Shown in pieces: positions 32,008-43,188 of a DNA stretch of 64,000 nucleotides. The number at the start of each line of letters is the position of its first letter. Position 1 is the first letter of the stretch. Where the stretch lies: assembly GCA_050084515.1 (NCBI GenBank), contig CM114274.1:36270001-36334000 (forward strand), in the 5' to 3' direction. The translations under genes were made by a program, and so were the position numbers. The DNA is from Blasia pusilla. Lineage: Eukaryota; Marchantiophyta; Marchantiopsida; Blasiales. The notes beneath the pieces were generated by a model. That model was given only the letters and a program-made list of their open reading frames with translations. It was not told the origin of the DNA and did not search any database.

Positions 32008-34191
32008 CATATCTGCAAGATACTTCTTTAATGTCCTCAAATCGCCTGACTTGCTACCAACACTAACTTTTGAAATCTTCTGGAAGAGCTTCTCCAACTT
32101 CTCCAAATCCCCAGCATTGTGACAGGCAGTGATGAGGGACTTGTACGTGAACAGATGTGGCTTGAAGCCCGCCTCATGCATATCAATGTAGAATTCCCAT
32201 GCGATGTCCAGCTGCTTAACCCTGCACAACCCATCGATAAGAGATCTATAGGTGACGGCATTTGGTCTCAGACCCTTGTTCTTCATTTCTCCCAAAAGAT
32301 CCCATACAACCTCGATTTGACCTACCTTCATGTACAAATCTATAAGAGAAGTGTACGTCACTACAGTTGGAATGAGCCCACGCTCCTTTATAACTCCAAG
32401 AATCTGCCTCGCCTGCTCCAAGCGACCCACCTTACCAAGACCAACAATGAGCGAATTATAGGTGACAACATCTGGAGAACAGCCACTCTTCTCCATTCTC
32501 TCAAGAAGTTTCCAGGCTGCTTGCATTTCTCCCACTTTACCTAAGCTGTCAATGACAGAGTTATATGTAACCACATTGGGCGTAAAACCATTTGCTGTCA
32601 TTTCTTCCATGAGTTTCCTCACCATTTCCCATGCTCCACTCTTGCCTAGTCCAACAATTAGGCTGTTGTAGGTATACACATCAGGTGCATAGCCATGTTG
32701 CTGCATATCCTCAAAGACTTGGTAAGCTTGTTTCCCAAGCTTTGCCTTCCCCAGTGCATCTATCAGACTTGTATACAGAGCCACATCCGGGGATAAACCA
32801 CTTTCTTTCACTTCATCCAGAAGTTCGAACGCCTGCTTCCACATCCGTCCCTTGGCCAGAGCATCTATCAGAGAGTTGTAAGTGACCACATCTGGCATGC
32901 ATCCCTTTCTCTTCATGTCCTTAAAGGCACTGCAAGCAGCATCCAATCTTCCTTCCTTGCCGAAACCATGTATTAGAGAGTTGTATGTTACCACATCCGG
33001 AGTGCACCCTGTGGCTTCCATTTCCCCCAGCAGCTGCCAACCTATCTCGGTCTGTCCCAATCTGCCAAGGCTGTTGATGAGAGTGTTATATGTCACTACA
33101 TCCGGTGAACAATGCTTGGCTTTCATGTCTTCGAAAAGCTCCAGTGCCTCATCCACTCGACCCACCTTACCAAGCCCATTCACGAGAGCATTGTAAGTAA
33201 CCACATTTGGAGCACAACCACTTGCTCTCATCTCTAGAAACAACTTCACCGCTGCACTGATATCACCGGCCTTGCAAAGAGCATTGATGACAGTATTGTA
33301 GGTTAGGACATTCACAGAGAAGCCCTTGTTTTTCATTTCCTGTAAGAGCGTCACTGCAGCTTCCACATGTTTGTTCGCTGCCAACTTTCCCACCATGAGA
33401 TTGTACACATCCGAAGAATTCTCATAACCTTGCTGTTCTTCAGCCCACTTGAAAAACTCATACCCCACTCGAAAATCTTCCACTAGCTTCAACACTTTGC
33501 TCACGAGTGATGGTGTCAAAGTCATGGGCAGCCGAGCAAGTGTGTCCCATGTCTTGCCCCCTCCTCCGAGGATGAAACTAATCCTCCAGGCCAACCGTGA
33601 CAAGCCCTGCGCAGGAGGCACAACGTGATCATCCTCGCCTCCACTCACTCTTGTTTGGACCAAAAGGCTGCTTCTTCCATCATTGTTCAACAAACTGGTC
33701 TCACACTGCGAGCTCTCTACTTTCAATTCTGTGTCAGCGTGTTTCCTAGATCCCTGCTGACGCTTTTTTCTCACCTTGCCGGTTTCAGTGGGAGAGGATC
33801 TTGTTACTTGAACATCTCTCGTGGAGCTGTAAGTCCTGCTTAGAATAGTGGTTACGTCTTCAGGTAGCCAAAACTGCAATTGCTGGGAAGTAGAAGGGGA
33901 GAAGAAATTAAAATCCCGGGAGAGAGCTTGAGAACGCACGGGACTTCTAACCACACCATAACCCAGCAATCGAAGAGATAAAGTTAGTGGATCAATGGGG
34001 AAAATTGACTGCTGGCGTTGTGGACATTCCAAAAGCGTGAGAGGTCTCGTGCGACACACTTCCTGAAAATTCCCTTCGTGCCAACCTGTTGCAACACACG
34101 TGCTTACTTTTGAAAAAGCTACTCTTTCCCACAGCTTAGGTAAGTGGAAGAGCCTGTCACGACAATTGGAAGACAGGAAAATCTGCGCCAT
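31918..34191 (-). CDS. P-class pentatricopeptide repeat protein, 13 PPR motifs
   Basis: An uninterrupted frame of 757 aa with ATG at 34191 (MAQIFLSSN). PPR proteins bind organelle RNA and act in its cleavage, stability, splicing or translation. The first 250 residues are basic and Ser-rich, with a likely organellar transit peptide. From about residue 255 to 710 there are 13 consecutive 35-residue motifs, most containing VVTYNSLI and GxxPD. No E, E+, DYW or SMR domain follows, only about 45 residues, so it is pure P class. Residues 5 and 35 of motifs 1-11 read NN, NN, ND, ND, ND, ND, TD, NN, ND, NT, TN. The C-terminal end lies in the 109-bp tandem duplication, which may have reset the stop codon. 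Mitochondrion or chloroplast cannot be decided. Confidence 0.93.
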   Translation of the reverse strand: MAQIFLSSNCRDRLFHLPKLWERVAFSKVSTCVATGWHEGNFQEVCRTRPLTLLECPQRQQSIFPIDPLTLSLRLLGYGVVRSPVRSQALSRDFNFFSPSTSQQLQFWLPEDVTTILSRTYSSTRDVQVTRSSPTETGKVRKKRQQGSRKHADTELKVESSQCETSLLNNDGRSSLLVQTRVSGGEDDHVVPPAQGLSRLAWRISFILGGGGKTWDTLARLPMTLTPSLVSKVLKLVEDFRVGYEFFKWAEEQQGYENSSDVYNLMVGKLAANKHVEAAVTLLQEMKNKGFSVNVLTYNTVINALCKAGDISAAVKLFLEMRASGCAPNVVTYNALVNGLGKVGRVDEALELFEDMKAKHCSPDVVTYNTLINSLGRLGQTEIGWQLLGEMEATGCTPDVVTYNSLIHGFGKEGRLDAACSAFKDMKRKGCMPDVVTYNSLIDALAKGRMWKQAFELLDEVKESGLSPDVALYTSLIDALGKAKLGKQAYQVFEDMQQHGYAPDVYTYNSLIVGLGKSGAWEMVRKLMEEMTANGFTPNVVTYNSVIDSLGKVGEMQAAWKLLERMEKSGCSPDVVTYNSLIVGLGKVGRLEQARQILGVIKERGLIPTVVTYTSLIDLYMKVGQIEVVWDLLGEMKNKGLRPNAVTYRSLIDGLCRVKQLDIAWEFYIDMHEAGFKPHLFTYKSLITACHNAGDLEKLEKLFQKISKVSVGSKSGDLRTLKKYLADMRQDTPDCLSLDIDASQHENHILKRNLRST

Positions 34192-34900
34192 GGAGTTCAA
34201 TTCTTGAAGTGGAGACTAGATGAGGTCGACGAAAATACGGCCGCGCACATCTTTCTCTCTAACAGTGAAATCTGAGTCGTATTCTGTTGCAAATCGTGCA
34301 GCTGCTTCCCAAAGGACAGCACCTTCGAACACGATGATTGTTTCGGGGCGCCGACAGAATCAGAAGGGAAATCAGAAGTCGGTCGAACTGGCCCCTCGAA
34401 GCAGGCGCGATCCTTTCCTCTCCTATCGATGAGCATTTATCAATCTATACAGCAAGTGAAATATCATCCCTGCTACAACTCGAACCTTCAAAACCTGTTC
34501 GTCATATACGCATCGACTTCTAAGAGCAGAGGATCTAAAGTCCAGACGACAGATGCGTACGAACATAAGTGCTCGACGTTTGCAGGACATCTGATCGTAC
34601 AGCAGGGTGATGTTGGATCAGTCTGCTTGGATGTTGGATTAAACCAGACATGAATCATATCTTTACCGATGCATTCTCACTCGTCGAAAGGTCAAAGAAT
34701 GCGCTCATCCTGATCTGAAATGAAAGAAGGCCAACACCAAAATACGCTGGTCCTCCCGGCCGTTGTTGGCCTGCGTAAGTTTACCACTGCACACACTCTA
34801 CGCATCACTCCATCCGCATAGAAAGGAGCTTCTGAGCATAAATACCAACGATAGGTCCAGTTTTTTACCCTTTCACCTCATGAACAAATTCTCCTGTCAT
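34192..34900. other. PPR upstream region
   Basis: Contains the expected promoter and 5' UTR. A minus-strand open frame (34436-34197) overlaps the PPR start region and could be an upstream ORF, but nothing in it is recognisable. Confidence 0.4.
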
Positions 34901-36050
34901 CCCCCGTCAATCTCTTTTCAAGTGCCGTATCTCACGGTGAAGAAGTTTCATGTGCGGACCGAACCGTTGCCGTCTCTTATTTTCATTCCTCACAAAACCT
35001 TCATCATATCCACCGTGCCATAGTGGTGCACCGACGAGCTCTATAAGTGATCGGGATTCTCTACTGCGTGCGCTGTTATTGACGCCATCCAATAGCAGGC
35101 GCCATGTAGTGCTATGAAGATTACAGTGCCCGACTGCGTCATGATCTTGACCTATCTGTTCCGAGGTAATTCCAGTCCCTCATGCCTCAACGATTTGACC
35201 TGTCTAATCCTAAGTCAAACAGTGTGAGAGCATTTACCCGCATAATCTCAAAACAGGACAAAGAAATTGCTTTCCATATTGCTAGGAGCTATCTGTGGTA
35301 GAGGACGAAAGGTCTAGAACCGCTTCTTGTGAACACCCCGAGTAATGGGTGATCCTTGGTCGGCTGCTTGTTCTACTGGTCTCCCGAGGGTCTTGACGTT
35401 CCCTCGATTTTTTTCTCCGTGAGCGGTTTATTTTCTGTATCAACGAGAGGACCTCGTCAAGATGTGTGAGTGCTTGTTCCAGACCCTCCTTGCGCATGAG
35501 GTGATTTTCCAATCTTAACTGCAGTAGCGATCTTTGTTCCCCGACTTAAAAACCAAGTACTGATTATTTCGTTCGTCTCCGCAGTCTTGACGACGCTGAA
35601 CGATTAATGAGATAATCTTTATTCAAGAAAGGAAAGCAAATCCTTTCACCCTGAAGCGTTCCCCATAATAAGGCCGACTGCTGTGCGATCCTTCAATACG
35701 TAGCAATCCAAAATTTTCCATTTAAAAAACCTCTGGAACCTATCTGCTCAAATTTCACTCCGTTTGACAGTTCTTCAAGGATTCTCAACATTTCATATGG
35801 TGGATCAAAGATGTGCAGTTCTTCGATAGTTACTACTCCGTTCGAAAGACACGGATCCGGTTCCGAAGAGATTACAACCTCCACAAGTAAAAACATACAA
35901 TATCCAGAAATTGCCCGAACAGATACTCCACGGACAGATAGCGGTGATCATAATCACGTCACTGCACAATATTGGTAAGGTAGCATTTCCACACGTCGGA
36001 CAATACCTGTGAACAAAACCACAAATTCAGCGTGAAATAAGAAATGCCAT
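34900..36050. repeat. segmental duplication, copy 1
   Basis: Aligns in direct orientation with 37260-38410. Shared tracts include TGATCGGGATTC.CTACT.CGTGC near 35048/37369, CTGTGGTAGAG.ACGAAAG near 35293/37750, and CAATACCTGTGAACAAAACC near 36002/38370. It also carries a possible exon. Confidence 0.85.
35282..35896 (-). other. unrecognised gene fragment in duplication copy 1
   Basis: On the minus strand 35896-35693 is open and reads VEVVISSEPDPCLSNGVVTIEELHIFDPP, then EQIGSRGFLNGKFWIATY. After a stop, a second conserved block near 35610-35530 reads SFSVVKTAETNEI and RGTKIATAVKIGKSPHA. The second block has a protein-level counterpart in copy 2, so coding ancestry is likely. In this copy the region after HA shifts frame. 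No family recognised. Confidence 0.4.
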
Positions 36051-37259
36051 AAGAATTTCGTGAAGGTCTTTAGCGGAATCATGCCAAGAAGTTCACGAAT
36101 CACGTCGGGGATTCGTGAATAATGCTATGCCATTCACGAATATTTTCTTGTTGCTCCATAGTAAAAAAATTTATTTTTTTTATCACATGCTTGCAAACCA
36201 AGAAGACTACGTTTTCCAACAATAATATAGATTTCCATTAGAATGAATATGAGCAAAGAATGTTTTTACAATTCACCTAGCTAAAAGGGAACATTGTTCT
36301 AATAAGGTGCAAAATTCATAATAATTTTTTTTGATGTAAAGCATTTTGTGTATAAACATTTTACTACTCCTTATCACCCATATCATTTCTGAAAGCAATA
36401 TGAATCAAACTCCTAAAACCTAATATGAAAAATGATAATATGAAACCATTGGATTCATGCTTAAGTCCTACATTTTAATATCCCAAAAGATGACATAAAA
36501 GTAGTAACCATCGATTTTTTTGAATATTAATGATAATAATATCTAACTTAGCTTTGAAAGAAGTCGTCGTATATTTTCTCTGATTAATTGGGGAAAAACT
36601 AATTTCTTGTTTCTTTTCCCAATACCGGTCTCTCAATTAAGAAAAGTAAGGAAAGAAAAGCATGTCTCTCATTAATTGGGGAAAAACTAATTTCTTGTTT
36701 CTTTTCCCAAGACCACTATCTCAATTAAGAAAAGTAAGGAAAGAAAAGCAATCATGCTGATAATTCTGTGCTTTATATGTAATTAGATTTGGACGCAATA
36801 GTTGGTAGATTGTAGAAAGAAGTATGTTTATTAGGTAGTAGTTAGAAGTGAGAATATGACGTGGCAAAGAATGTATAATGTGCATTAGGTCCCATTTAGG
36901 GCAATCCCTCTACCGTAAATTTAGGGCAATCCCTCTACCGTAAATGGAAGAGTTGGGAGAGAGTAGAAGAAGTTGAAAGAATTACGTAGAAGTAGTGAGG
37001 GTCTGGAGACATTATGATGTAGCAAATAAACTTGTGGCGAAATGAAGAAAAGGTCCTAGTAAAACTATTAAAGAAATCACAAATTTTAGTGGAGTGTTAT
37101 GTGTATGCAGTTGATTTGATTTGTTATGTGCAAGGTAGTGAGTGCACTCCACCTGTGCCTTCATTTCCGTAGCATGTAAGTCTGTTCCCTTACAGATCGA
37201 CTAAAGGTAGTCAACGAGACGATCATGCAACTACGGAGGAAACATCACCTACCTACTGC
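36051..37259. other. AT-rich spacer with short tandem duplications
   Basis: Two direct copies of about 88 bp (from about 36578 and 36666; ATTAATTGGGGAAAAACTAA shared) and two 25-bp copies at 36898 and 36923 (AGGGCAATCCCTCTACCGTA). No gene recognised. Confidence 0.6.
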
Positions 37260-38410
37260 CTCATTGCGTGCCATATCTCACGTTGACGGAGTTTTCAATC
37301 TGCTCAAAAAAGCTTCATCCTCGTAAAAACTTCATCATGTCCACCGTGTCTTACTGCTGCACTGTTCCTGATCGGGATTCGCTACTACGTGCTCCGCTAT
37401 TGGCGCCATCCAGTGGCAGGAGCGATGAAGTGCAATGAAGAGTACAGTTACCAACTTCCTGTCTGTTGATTCTGCTCCTGACAAATTCCTGTCCTTGATT
37501 TCGGAATTGTGCCGACTTGTTTGATCCTAAGTCGAACATTGTGAGAGGTCTTCCCCTCAATGGCCATGTAGTGCTATGAGAATTACGGGACCCGACTAAT
37601 GATCTTGACCTACATGCTCTCAAGTAGTTGGGTCCGTCGTTGCGTAATGATCTTGAACAGCCTAATTGTAAGTCGAACAGAGTGGGGGCAGTTTACCTGC
37701 AGTAGCTTCCCTTCATAGTGGTGGAAGCGTCTTGTATGCTACGAGTTGTCTGTGGTAGAGAACGAAAGATCGTGAGTCGCTTCTTGTGAAATTCTTCTAC
37801 TCGACTGTCGAGGGCTTTGACATCCTCTCTTAGAGGCCTGTGTACACGAGGTGGTTTTCCGATCTTGACTGCTGTAGCGATCTTTGTTCCCTGCCTCAAA
37901 ACCAAGCTCACGCCAGGACTCGCTATTTCATTCGTCTCCGGAACCTTGACGACGCTGAAGGATTAATTATTCTTTAAGCAAGAAGAGCAAATTCTTTCAC
38001 CCTGTAGCGTTCCCCTTAATCAAGCCCGACTGCCGTGCGATCGTTCAATATGTAGCAATCCAAACTTTTTTATGTGAAAAGCCTCTTACAAATTTCACTC
38101 TAACTGACAGTTTTTCTAAGATGGTTATCATATCATATGGCCAATCAAAATTTACACTTATTCAATAGTTAATACTCCGTTCGGAAGACAAGTATCCGGC
38201 TCCGAAGAGCTTACAACCTCCGCAAGTAAGCACATGCAATATCCACAAATTTCCTGGACAGTTAGTCCAGGAACCCCTACATGATCCATCCTCCTTCACG
38301 GACAGATAGCAGTGCTCATGATCACGTCACTGTACTATATTGGACAGGTAGCGTTCCATAGGTCCCGACAATACCTGTGAACAAAACCACAAATTGAGTG
38401 TATGGTTCGA
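37260..38410. repeat. segmental duplication, copy 2
   Basis: Direct copy of 34900-36050, about 2.35 kb away. It contains an extra partial repeat near 37560-37640 and several indels. Confidence 0.85.
37693..38000 (-). other. unrecognised gene fragment in duplication copy 2
   Basis: The minus-strand frame reads SFSVVKVPETNEIASPGVSL, LRQGTKIATAVKIGKPPRVH, then LREDVKALDSRVEEFHKKRL, a possible short coiled coil. It is open across the whole block, whereas copy 1 is shifted here. The partner of copy 1's first exon (about 38260-38050) contains stops. Each copy preserves a different part of the ancestral gene. Family unknown. Confidence 0.4.
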
Positions 38411-39204
38411 TGAAGAACTAATTATTTTTCCAATGAACTTTGCAAACAAAGACATTGCTAAATGCATTAGCACCTCGGTAGCCGAAGGCGCGAAGATCAT
38501 TCTCTACAGGCTCTTCTCGCTCTGACTAAGATGACTTTGATTGGCCTCAGTGGGGCGATGTTAAGATTTGTCTGAGAGAAAAAGAAACTGAACTGCCAGT
38601 AGACCGACCAAAATCAGTTTGAGTAAATCACGTGAGAGAACGTATTGTTGAAGGCCAACTAGAAGGTCCTGAAGGCCTTCAGAAGAAAAAAGGTCGACTT
38701 GAATACGACATAACCCCACCAACTCACCACGAAAGGACTGGAAACTCGAGAGGGTTGATCGAAAAGTTGTTGCCAGAAAAAAGTTTCAAGGCCCCGAGAA
38801 ACTTTTTTCACACTAGGGAATCTTGTCTCATCTTCAGGAAATCTTTGACTAAAAACCAAGCCATAACCCGTCAAGGAATACGTTTAAGCTACCAATCTTG
38901 ACCTACCGAACCAAGTCTAGTTCTCTCTGCAAGTTCTGTGCCTTTAAAATGCACAACTTCTTATGAATATCAAATACATAGCCTGTGAAAAGAGTTAAGT
39001 CGGTAGGACAATGAGTATCACTCTTATGATCCTCTTCAAAAATGCGATCCCGGCCACATGGATACTCCAAAATTTATGTTCATCATCATATCACAAAGTA
39101 TTGATCCATTCAAGCTGTGCTTCACAATATGATAGATACCTTTGGTGGCTGCGTGAGGAGTCCCGATCTGCATCTGCTGCCGTAACGAGTGAGCATGAAA
39201 GAAC
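38411..39204. other. intergenic, nothing recognised
   Basis: A plus-strand open frame at 38632-38901 has no recognisable motif. I do not call it a gene. Confidence 0.35.
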
Positions 39205-39504
39205 TCAGTCACAGTGGTGGTGGTGATGATGGTGGTGGTGATGAGGGAGTGGTTCAAAGGGAGGGATGATGACAGGCGCACATGGGTGATGATCGTGGTG
39301 GTGGGGCTCATAGTCGGGGTAGATCACTGCAGGGGATGGTGCGAATGGTGGGGGCGGCGGGGGAGGATAAAAATGGGGTGGAAATCCAGTTGCGACGCTT
39401 TGATACCCTGGAGCACTAGGGTAGCCGTAGTAAGAAGGCGGTGGATACACAGCTTCATGGCAGTCGGACCGATCGAAGAAGAAAGGAAAACATGGAAAAC
39501 ACAT
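39205..39504 (-). CDS. small Cys/Pro/His-rich protein with a His10 tail
   Basis: ATG at 39504 gives 99 aa starting MCFPCFPFFFDRSDCHE. The middle is Pro/Tyr-rich (YPPPSYYGYPSAPGYQ, then a run of seven prolines). The end is His-rich (HHHDHH, then ten consecutive His followed by CD). No signal peptide or catalytic domain. His tracts with nearby Cys suggest divalent metal binding, which is inference. Composition is strongly non-random and the frame is clean, but low-complexity frames can be spurious. A plus-strand frame over the same bases is a by-product of GTG/GAT repeats. Confidence 0.55.
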   Translation of the reverse strand: MCFPCFPFFFDRSDCHEAVYPPPSYYGYPSAPGYQSVATGFPPHFYPPPPPPPFAPSPAVIYPDYEPHHHDHHPCAPVIIPPFEPLPHHHHHHHHHHCD

Positions 39505-41045
39505 GCTGCTGTTTCTTGATCGGAACACAGCACTTCCGCACAAACAAGCCGTCGACCGACCGTATCTTCAACTCCACTCAAAGAACGTGCACGACAGCAA
39601 AATCGACCGCAGGCAAGAAATCCGCGGGAGCCGAAACCTAGAAATGCAGCCTACAGAACGTAAACTGGCGTAGCGAGATCTACAAATTGACAGACGGCCG
39701 GATAGCACACGCACAGAAGGAGTCCACCGCAATCCAATCTCCCACAAAAAAATCTCACCAATTTCCGCCAAACGCCAATTCTGAAAGCACGTTCAGTGGA
39801 AAAACCTGCACAATTGAGAGGTACGATCAGATTGCCTGTGTGTGTATGTGAGAGGCATGATCAAGTCACGATTGTGCGCTATTTGGGAGGAACGATTGGA
39901 TCGCTGAAAGGTGAACGCGAGAAAGCTGAGGTAGGAAGCAACGAAAGAAGGAAAGGTGTGAGTGTATGAATAGGGAAATATGCGATGAAGTCACCTTATG
40001 ATTGTCATATAGCACTCCCATGAGCCTATTCTGACAAATAGGATCGCTATTTATTCTCATTTACGTCCTTTTTATCCCGTCTCTATTAATGGCACTGAAA
40101 GCATTTCGAGTATAATGAAAAGAAAAAGAGAAAGAAAATTTTCACAAGAGATGGAACAAGTTGATATAGTTTTTCCTATAATTAATTCCAAATATGCACT
40201 GAATTGATTTCATTTATATACGAGTTCAGACTTTTGCAGGTCACAATTTGTTGGCAGTCGGATAATGATTAGGGATAAAGTCCGGGATCCCTTTTGTTCT
40301 TGTTCCTAAGGATCATGGAAAGAAATTGGTTCTTGTATCTTTGAAGTGCATATGTGATATCATGAAGGCCTTCTTCCAACTTGGGAGAGATAGGGCATGT
40401 GCAAGTTTGCCATCTAGAAGATAATCAAGATACGTTTTCTTCCATAAGAATGAAGCTCCCAATTTTGTGTTTGAGGAGTCAAAGCAGCAATCCTACTCCT
40501 GATCTTTTGCTTGAAGTGATGAAGGAAAAGAAGTGGATCATTACGATATGCCCTCCACTTCTTAGCAATCGGACGAAGGATTTACCAGCAAATTCACTTT
40601 CTACAACCAAGCATACTAAGTGTTTCGTCATGATAGACATGCCACTCTTTTGCTGAGTAGAAATGATAAGAATATGAATCAAATTGTCCATGCACTTGCC
40701 GATGGTTTGCTTAACTTTGGTTAACTTTGTAGCTAGGTTCACTTTGTTTTAGTTCCTGGTTGCTACTCAACTCTTTATGCTACTAATTGTTTAATTAGTC
40801 TTACCCACGTTGTCCCAGCCTCCTCATGTGTTCGCCTACTCCCCATGTGTTGACCGGTTGTGCCAGAATACTTTGGCTCTTTTTCCACTTCGGACCCCAC
40901 TTCCTCTGTTTTATGTTTGGTGTGTGTTTAACCTATATCCTTTTACTATAGGTATGGATTCACTTCTTGCTCTTGGCCATAGGTATGGATTCACTTCTTG
41001 CTCTTGGCCGCTAAGGCCGAGGGTCTTAGATTAGCTCCAATAAAT
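39505..41045. other. intergenic, nothing recognised
   Basis: Only anonymous open frames (for example 40381-40656, plus). A 32-bp tandem duplication lies at about 40950-41010 (GGTATGGATTCACTTCTTGC shared). Confidence 0.4.
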
Positions 41046-41093
41046 ACACACACACACACACACACACCTACCTACCTACCTACCTACCTACCT
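41046..41093. repeat. (CA)n and (CTAC)n compound microsatellite
   Basis: About 11 CA units followed directly by six to seven CTAC units. Confidence 0.95.
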
Positions 41094-41296
41094 CTGCAAA
41101 CAGTTGTTAACAAAGAAGATGTGCATGGGCTCCCCACAACAGGCAAAATAAAAAATGTAGTAAATGAGCCTTACCTCCGCAAGGCTAAAAAGGTCCTACC
41201 TGTGCAATTAGTAGTCCTATCTATCTACCCCAAAAGTTTTATTACATCGCCATGAGGAGCTTAAATTATTAACATCTTCGGGTCAGGCGCCCGATG

Positions 41297-41412
41297 TTAT
41301 GCAAAAAGCTCAACATCTTTCCGAAAAAGTTTTGAATGAGTTCCTTGAAATCCAGATGTAAGCATAAGAATATTTTTACGACGTTTTCGTGCTACATAAC
41401 CACGAATGACTG
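41297..41412 (-). pseudogene. rpl20: nuclear copy of the 5' part of plastid rpl20
   Basis: The minus strand reads RGYVARKRRKNILMLTSGFQ followed by GTHSKLFR, matching the N-terminus of plastid ribosomal protein bL20. The plastid ATG context is replaced by unrelated sequence upstream, and the homology stops after about 30 residues. It is a truncated insertion of plastid DNA in the nucleus (NUPT). The family match is strong; the plastid origin of the flanking 300 bp is not established. Confidence 0.85.
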
Positions 41413-42127
41413 CCAAAATATGCATCGTTATTAAATCCCTTTCAGGTAGGCGGGTAATACGGGCCCTCTGCATCTTCCGATACCAACATGCCTTGAGAAG
41501 CCTTGACAAGGCGTTTACGTTGTAAACCTGTCTTCTCATTTGTTTGGGAGGATTGTTCATCATTGCGTCCTTCGTGCGAATTCATACAACAAGTTCGTAA
41601 AGCCCTATTGAAGATGAGGATCCGTACTGGCGAATCGGAGTTCCGCCAGGTATACGACTCATCCTTGCCACGTAAGTGGTGGGAGACCAAAGCATGTCGT
41701 AAAAGCGAGGTCACTTCCACGATGGAAGTCTTTGGGCGTTCCCGAAGGAAAACTAGAGGCCTATATATTCTTTTTTTTTAGATTCCCGTCTCATGGTTTT
41801 TTTTTTTTGTTTGAGGGCGATTTTCCCTAGACTTACCAGACCGTCTACCCCAACGCACCGAAGTGATTATGCTGACATGAGTAACGATAAATCATTTGCA
41901 TACCATTAGCCAAAATACCTATAGGCACGTGTTAAGTATATTATTAGAATATTTTTTGAAAAAACTAATTTTAGTTTTTTTTTTTAGCCTTTGTTCTGGG
42001 CGTCCTCGTAGCCGCCGTGGTCCTTTTGTCGACTCTTCACTTGCAGCTTCGTGAGAGTTGCTTTTTCAAATAAACGTTGGTTACATACTTTAATTAGTAT
42101 AAAGTAGTCAATTTCATAAAACATTTT
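41413..42127. other. mosaic sequence between plastid-derived pieces
   Basis: Open on both strands over 41442-41780 without a recognisable protein. Poly-T runs occur near 41767 and 41800. Some of it may be further rearranged organelle DNA. Confidence 0.3.
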
Positions 42128-42150
42128 GGGATTGTAGTTCAATTGGTTAG
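42128..42150 (+). pseudogene. trnD-GUC: 5' part of a plastid-type tRNA-Asp gene
   Basis: GGGATTGTAGTTCAATTGGT is the acceptor and D-arm sequence of plastid trnD. The anticodon arm and 3' half are absent, so it cannot make a tRNA. It fits the nearby rpl20 piece as inserted plastid DNA. Confidence 0.65.
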
Positions 42151-43188
42151 GTAAAGTGTCTATTATTGTAGGGATTAAAAATCCAGTAAGAGCGCTTATA
42201 GAACCATCCAGAAAACGCAAAAATATATATATATCCCTATCCATCAGAAGTAACAGGATACTCGTGGGAGGACAACGTAGGAGAAGTGCCGCTTTTTATC
42301 GTGCGGGATCTAGACCGGTCGGGTCCATAAGCAGTGACAATTGCCCTAATAATAATAGAATTTTCTGCTTTCTTTTTTTGAGACTGCTTTACGACATACT
42401 CCTGCATCTCATCTCTATTTATTTCTTGTCACTCACTGAAGTCAAGTAAATTGGTGCTCTGTTGAGTAGCCCACACTTTTCAACAGCAGATGCACACAAG
42501 ATCTGCAATACTATCTATACCAAATTCAGTTTTCCAAGTTGTGTATGTCACTACCATCTTGTCTAGGGTTCCCTGGCATGCCCTCTCCGGATCTGCTTTG
42601 AAGGTTTCGTGAGTAAAATCTGAGAGAAAAGAGCTCTGCCTTCATCGCTTCCCTATGCAACCATTTAAATTTCTAATGTCATCAAAGCAGGCAGCAGGAT
42701 TCATGGTCACATTACCAAATAGGTATATTATCTCTTGGGCTAGAATATTTTTCCGTGGGAGGGTGAATGTTCAGGTGCATATATGTGGTGTGAGAACCTA
42801 GCTCAAATGCCAGCCTGGTGCAGTGGATTGAAACAAAGGAAGGAATTGCAAACATGAGAAAAAAATGCATCTGTCATGCCCAAGGATAACACAGAAATGA
42901 TAACAGTTGTGGGTGAAAGAACGTGACTGTGACGCTGTCTACACTCAAAAGCTTCATTATTGAAAGCTCTCCCCACTGAGAGTTTCCCATAGTACAAGGA
43001 AATTATGACAATGAGGTTCACACAATCCGCTAGAGGGGAAAAATATGCAGTCGACCCATGGCTTGTAGAAAAAAGACCCACGACTTATTAGGTTATGACA
43101 TTTTGGTATTGTACATAGCCGCTGTCGTCAAATACAAGCACCAAGTTCCTAGATCCTCCATTACTGTGAAGCAACAGGTCCTTGCCAA
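42151..43188. other. 3' flank of SEC62, nothing recognised
   Basis: No supported gene. The SEC62 3' UTR and polyadenylation signals should lie in the last few hundred bases. Confidence 0.35.

Noticed and set aside
34197-34436. Separate small gene upstream of the PPR gene
   Set aside because: It overlaps the probable 5' UTR and has no motif; at most an upstream ORF.
39214-39519. Plus-strand Val/Met-rich frame
   Set aside because: By-product of the GTG/ATG repeats that encode the His tract on the other strand.
41442-41781. Protein-coding genes on either strand between the plastid pieces
   Set aside because: Both strands are open but neither gives a recognisable protein. Likely shuffled insertion sequence.
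42128-42200. Functional tRNA-Asp gene
   Set aside because: Only the 5' part matches plastid trnD; the anticodon and 3' arms are absent.
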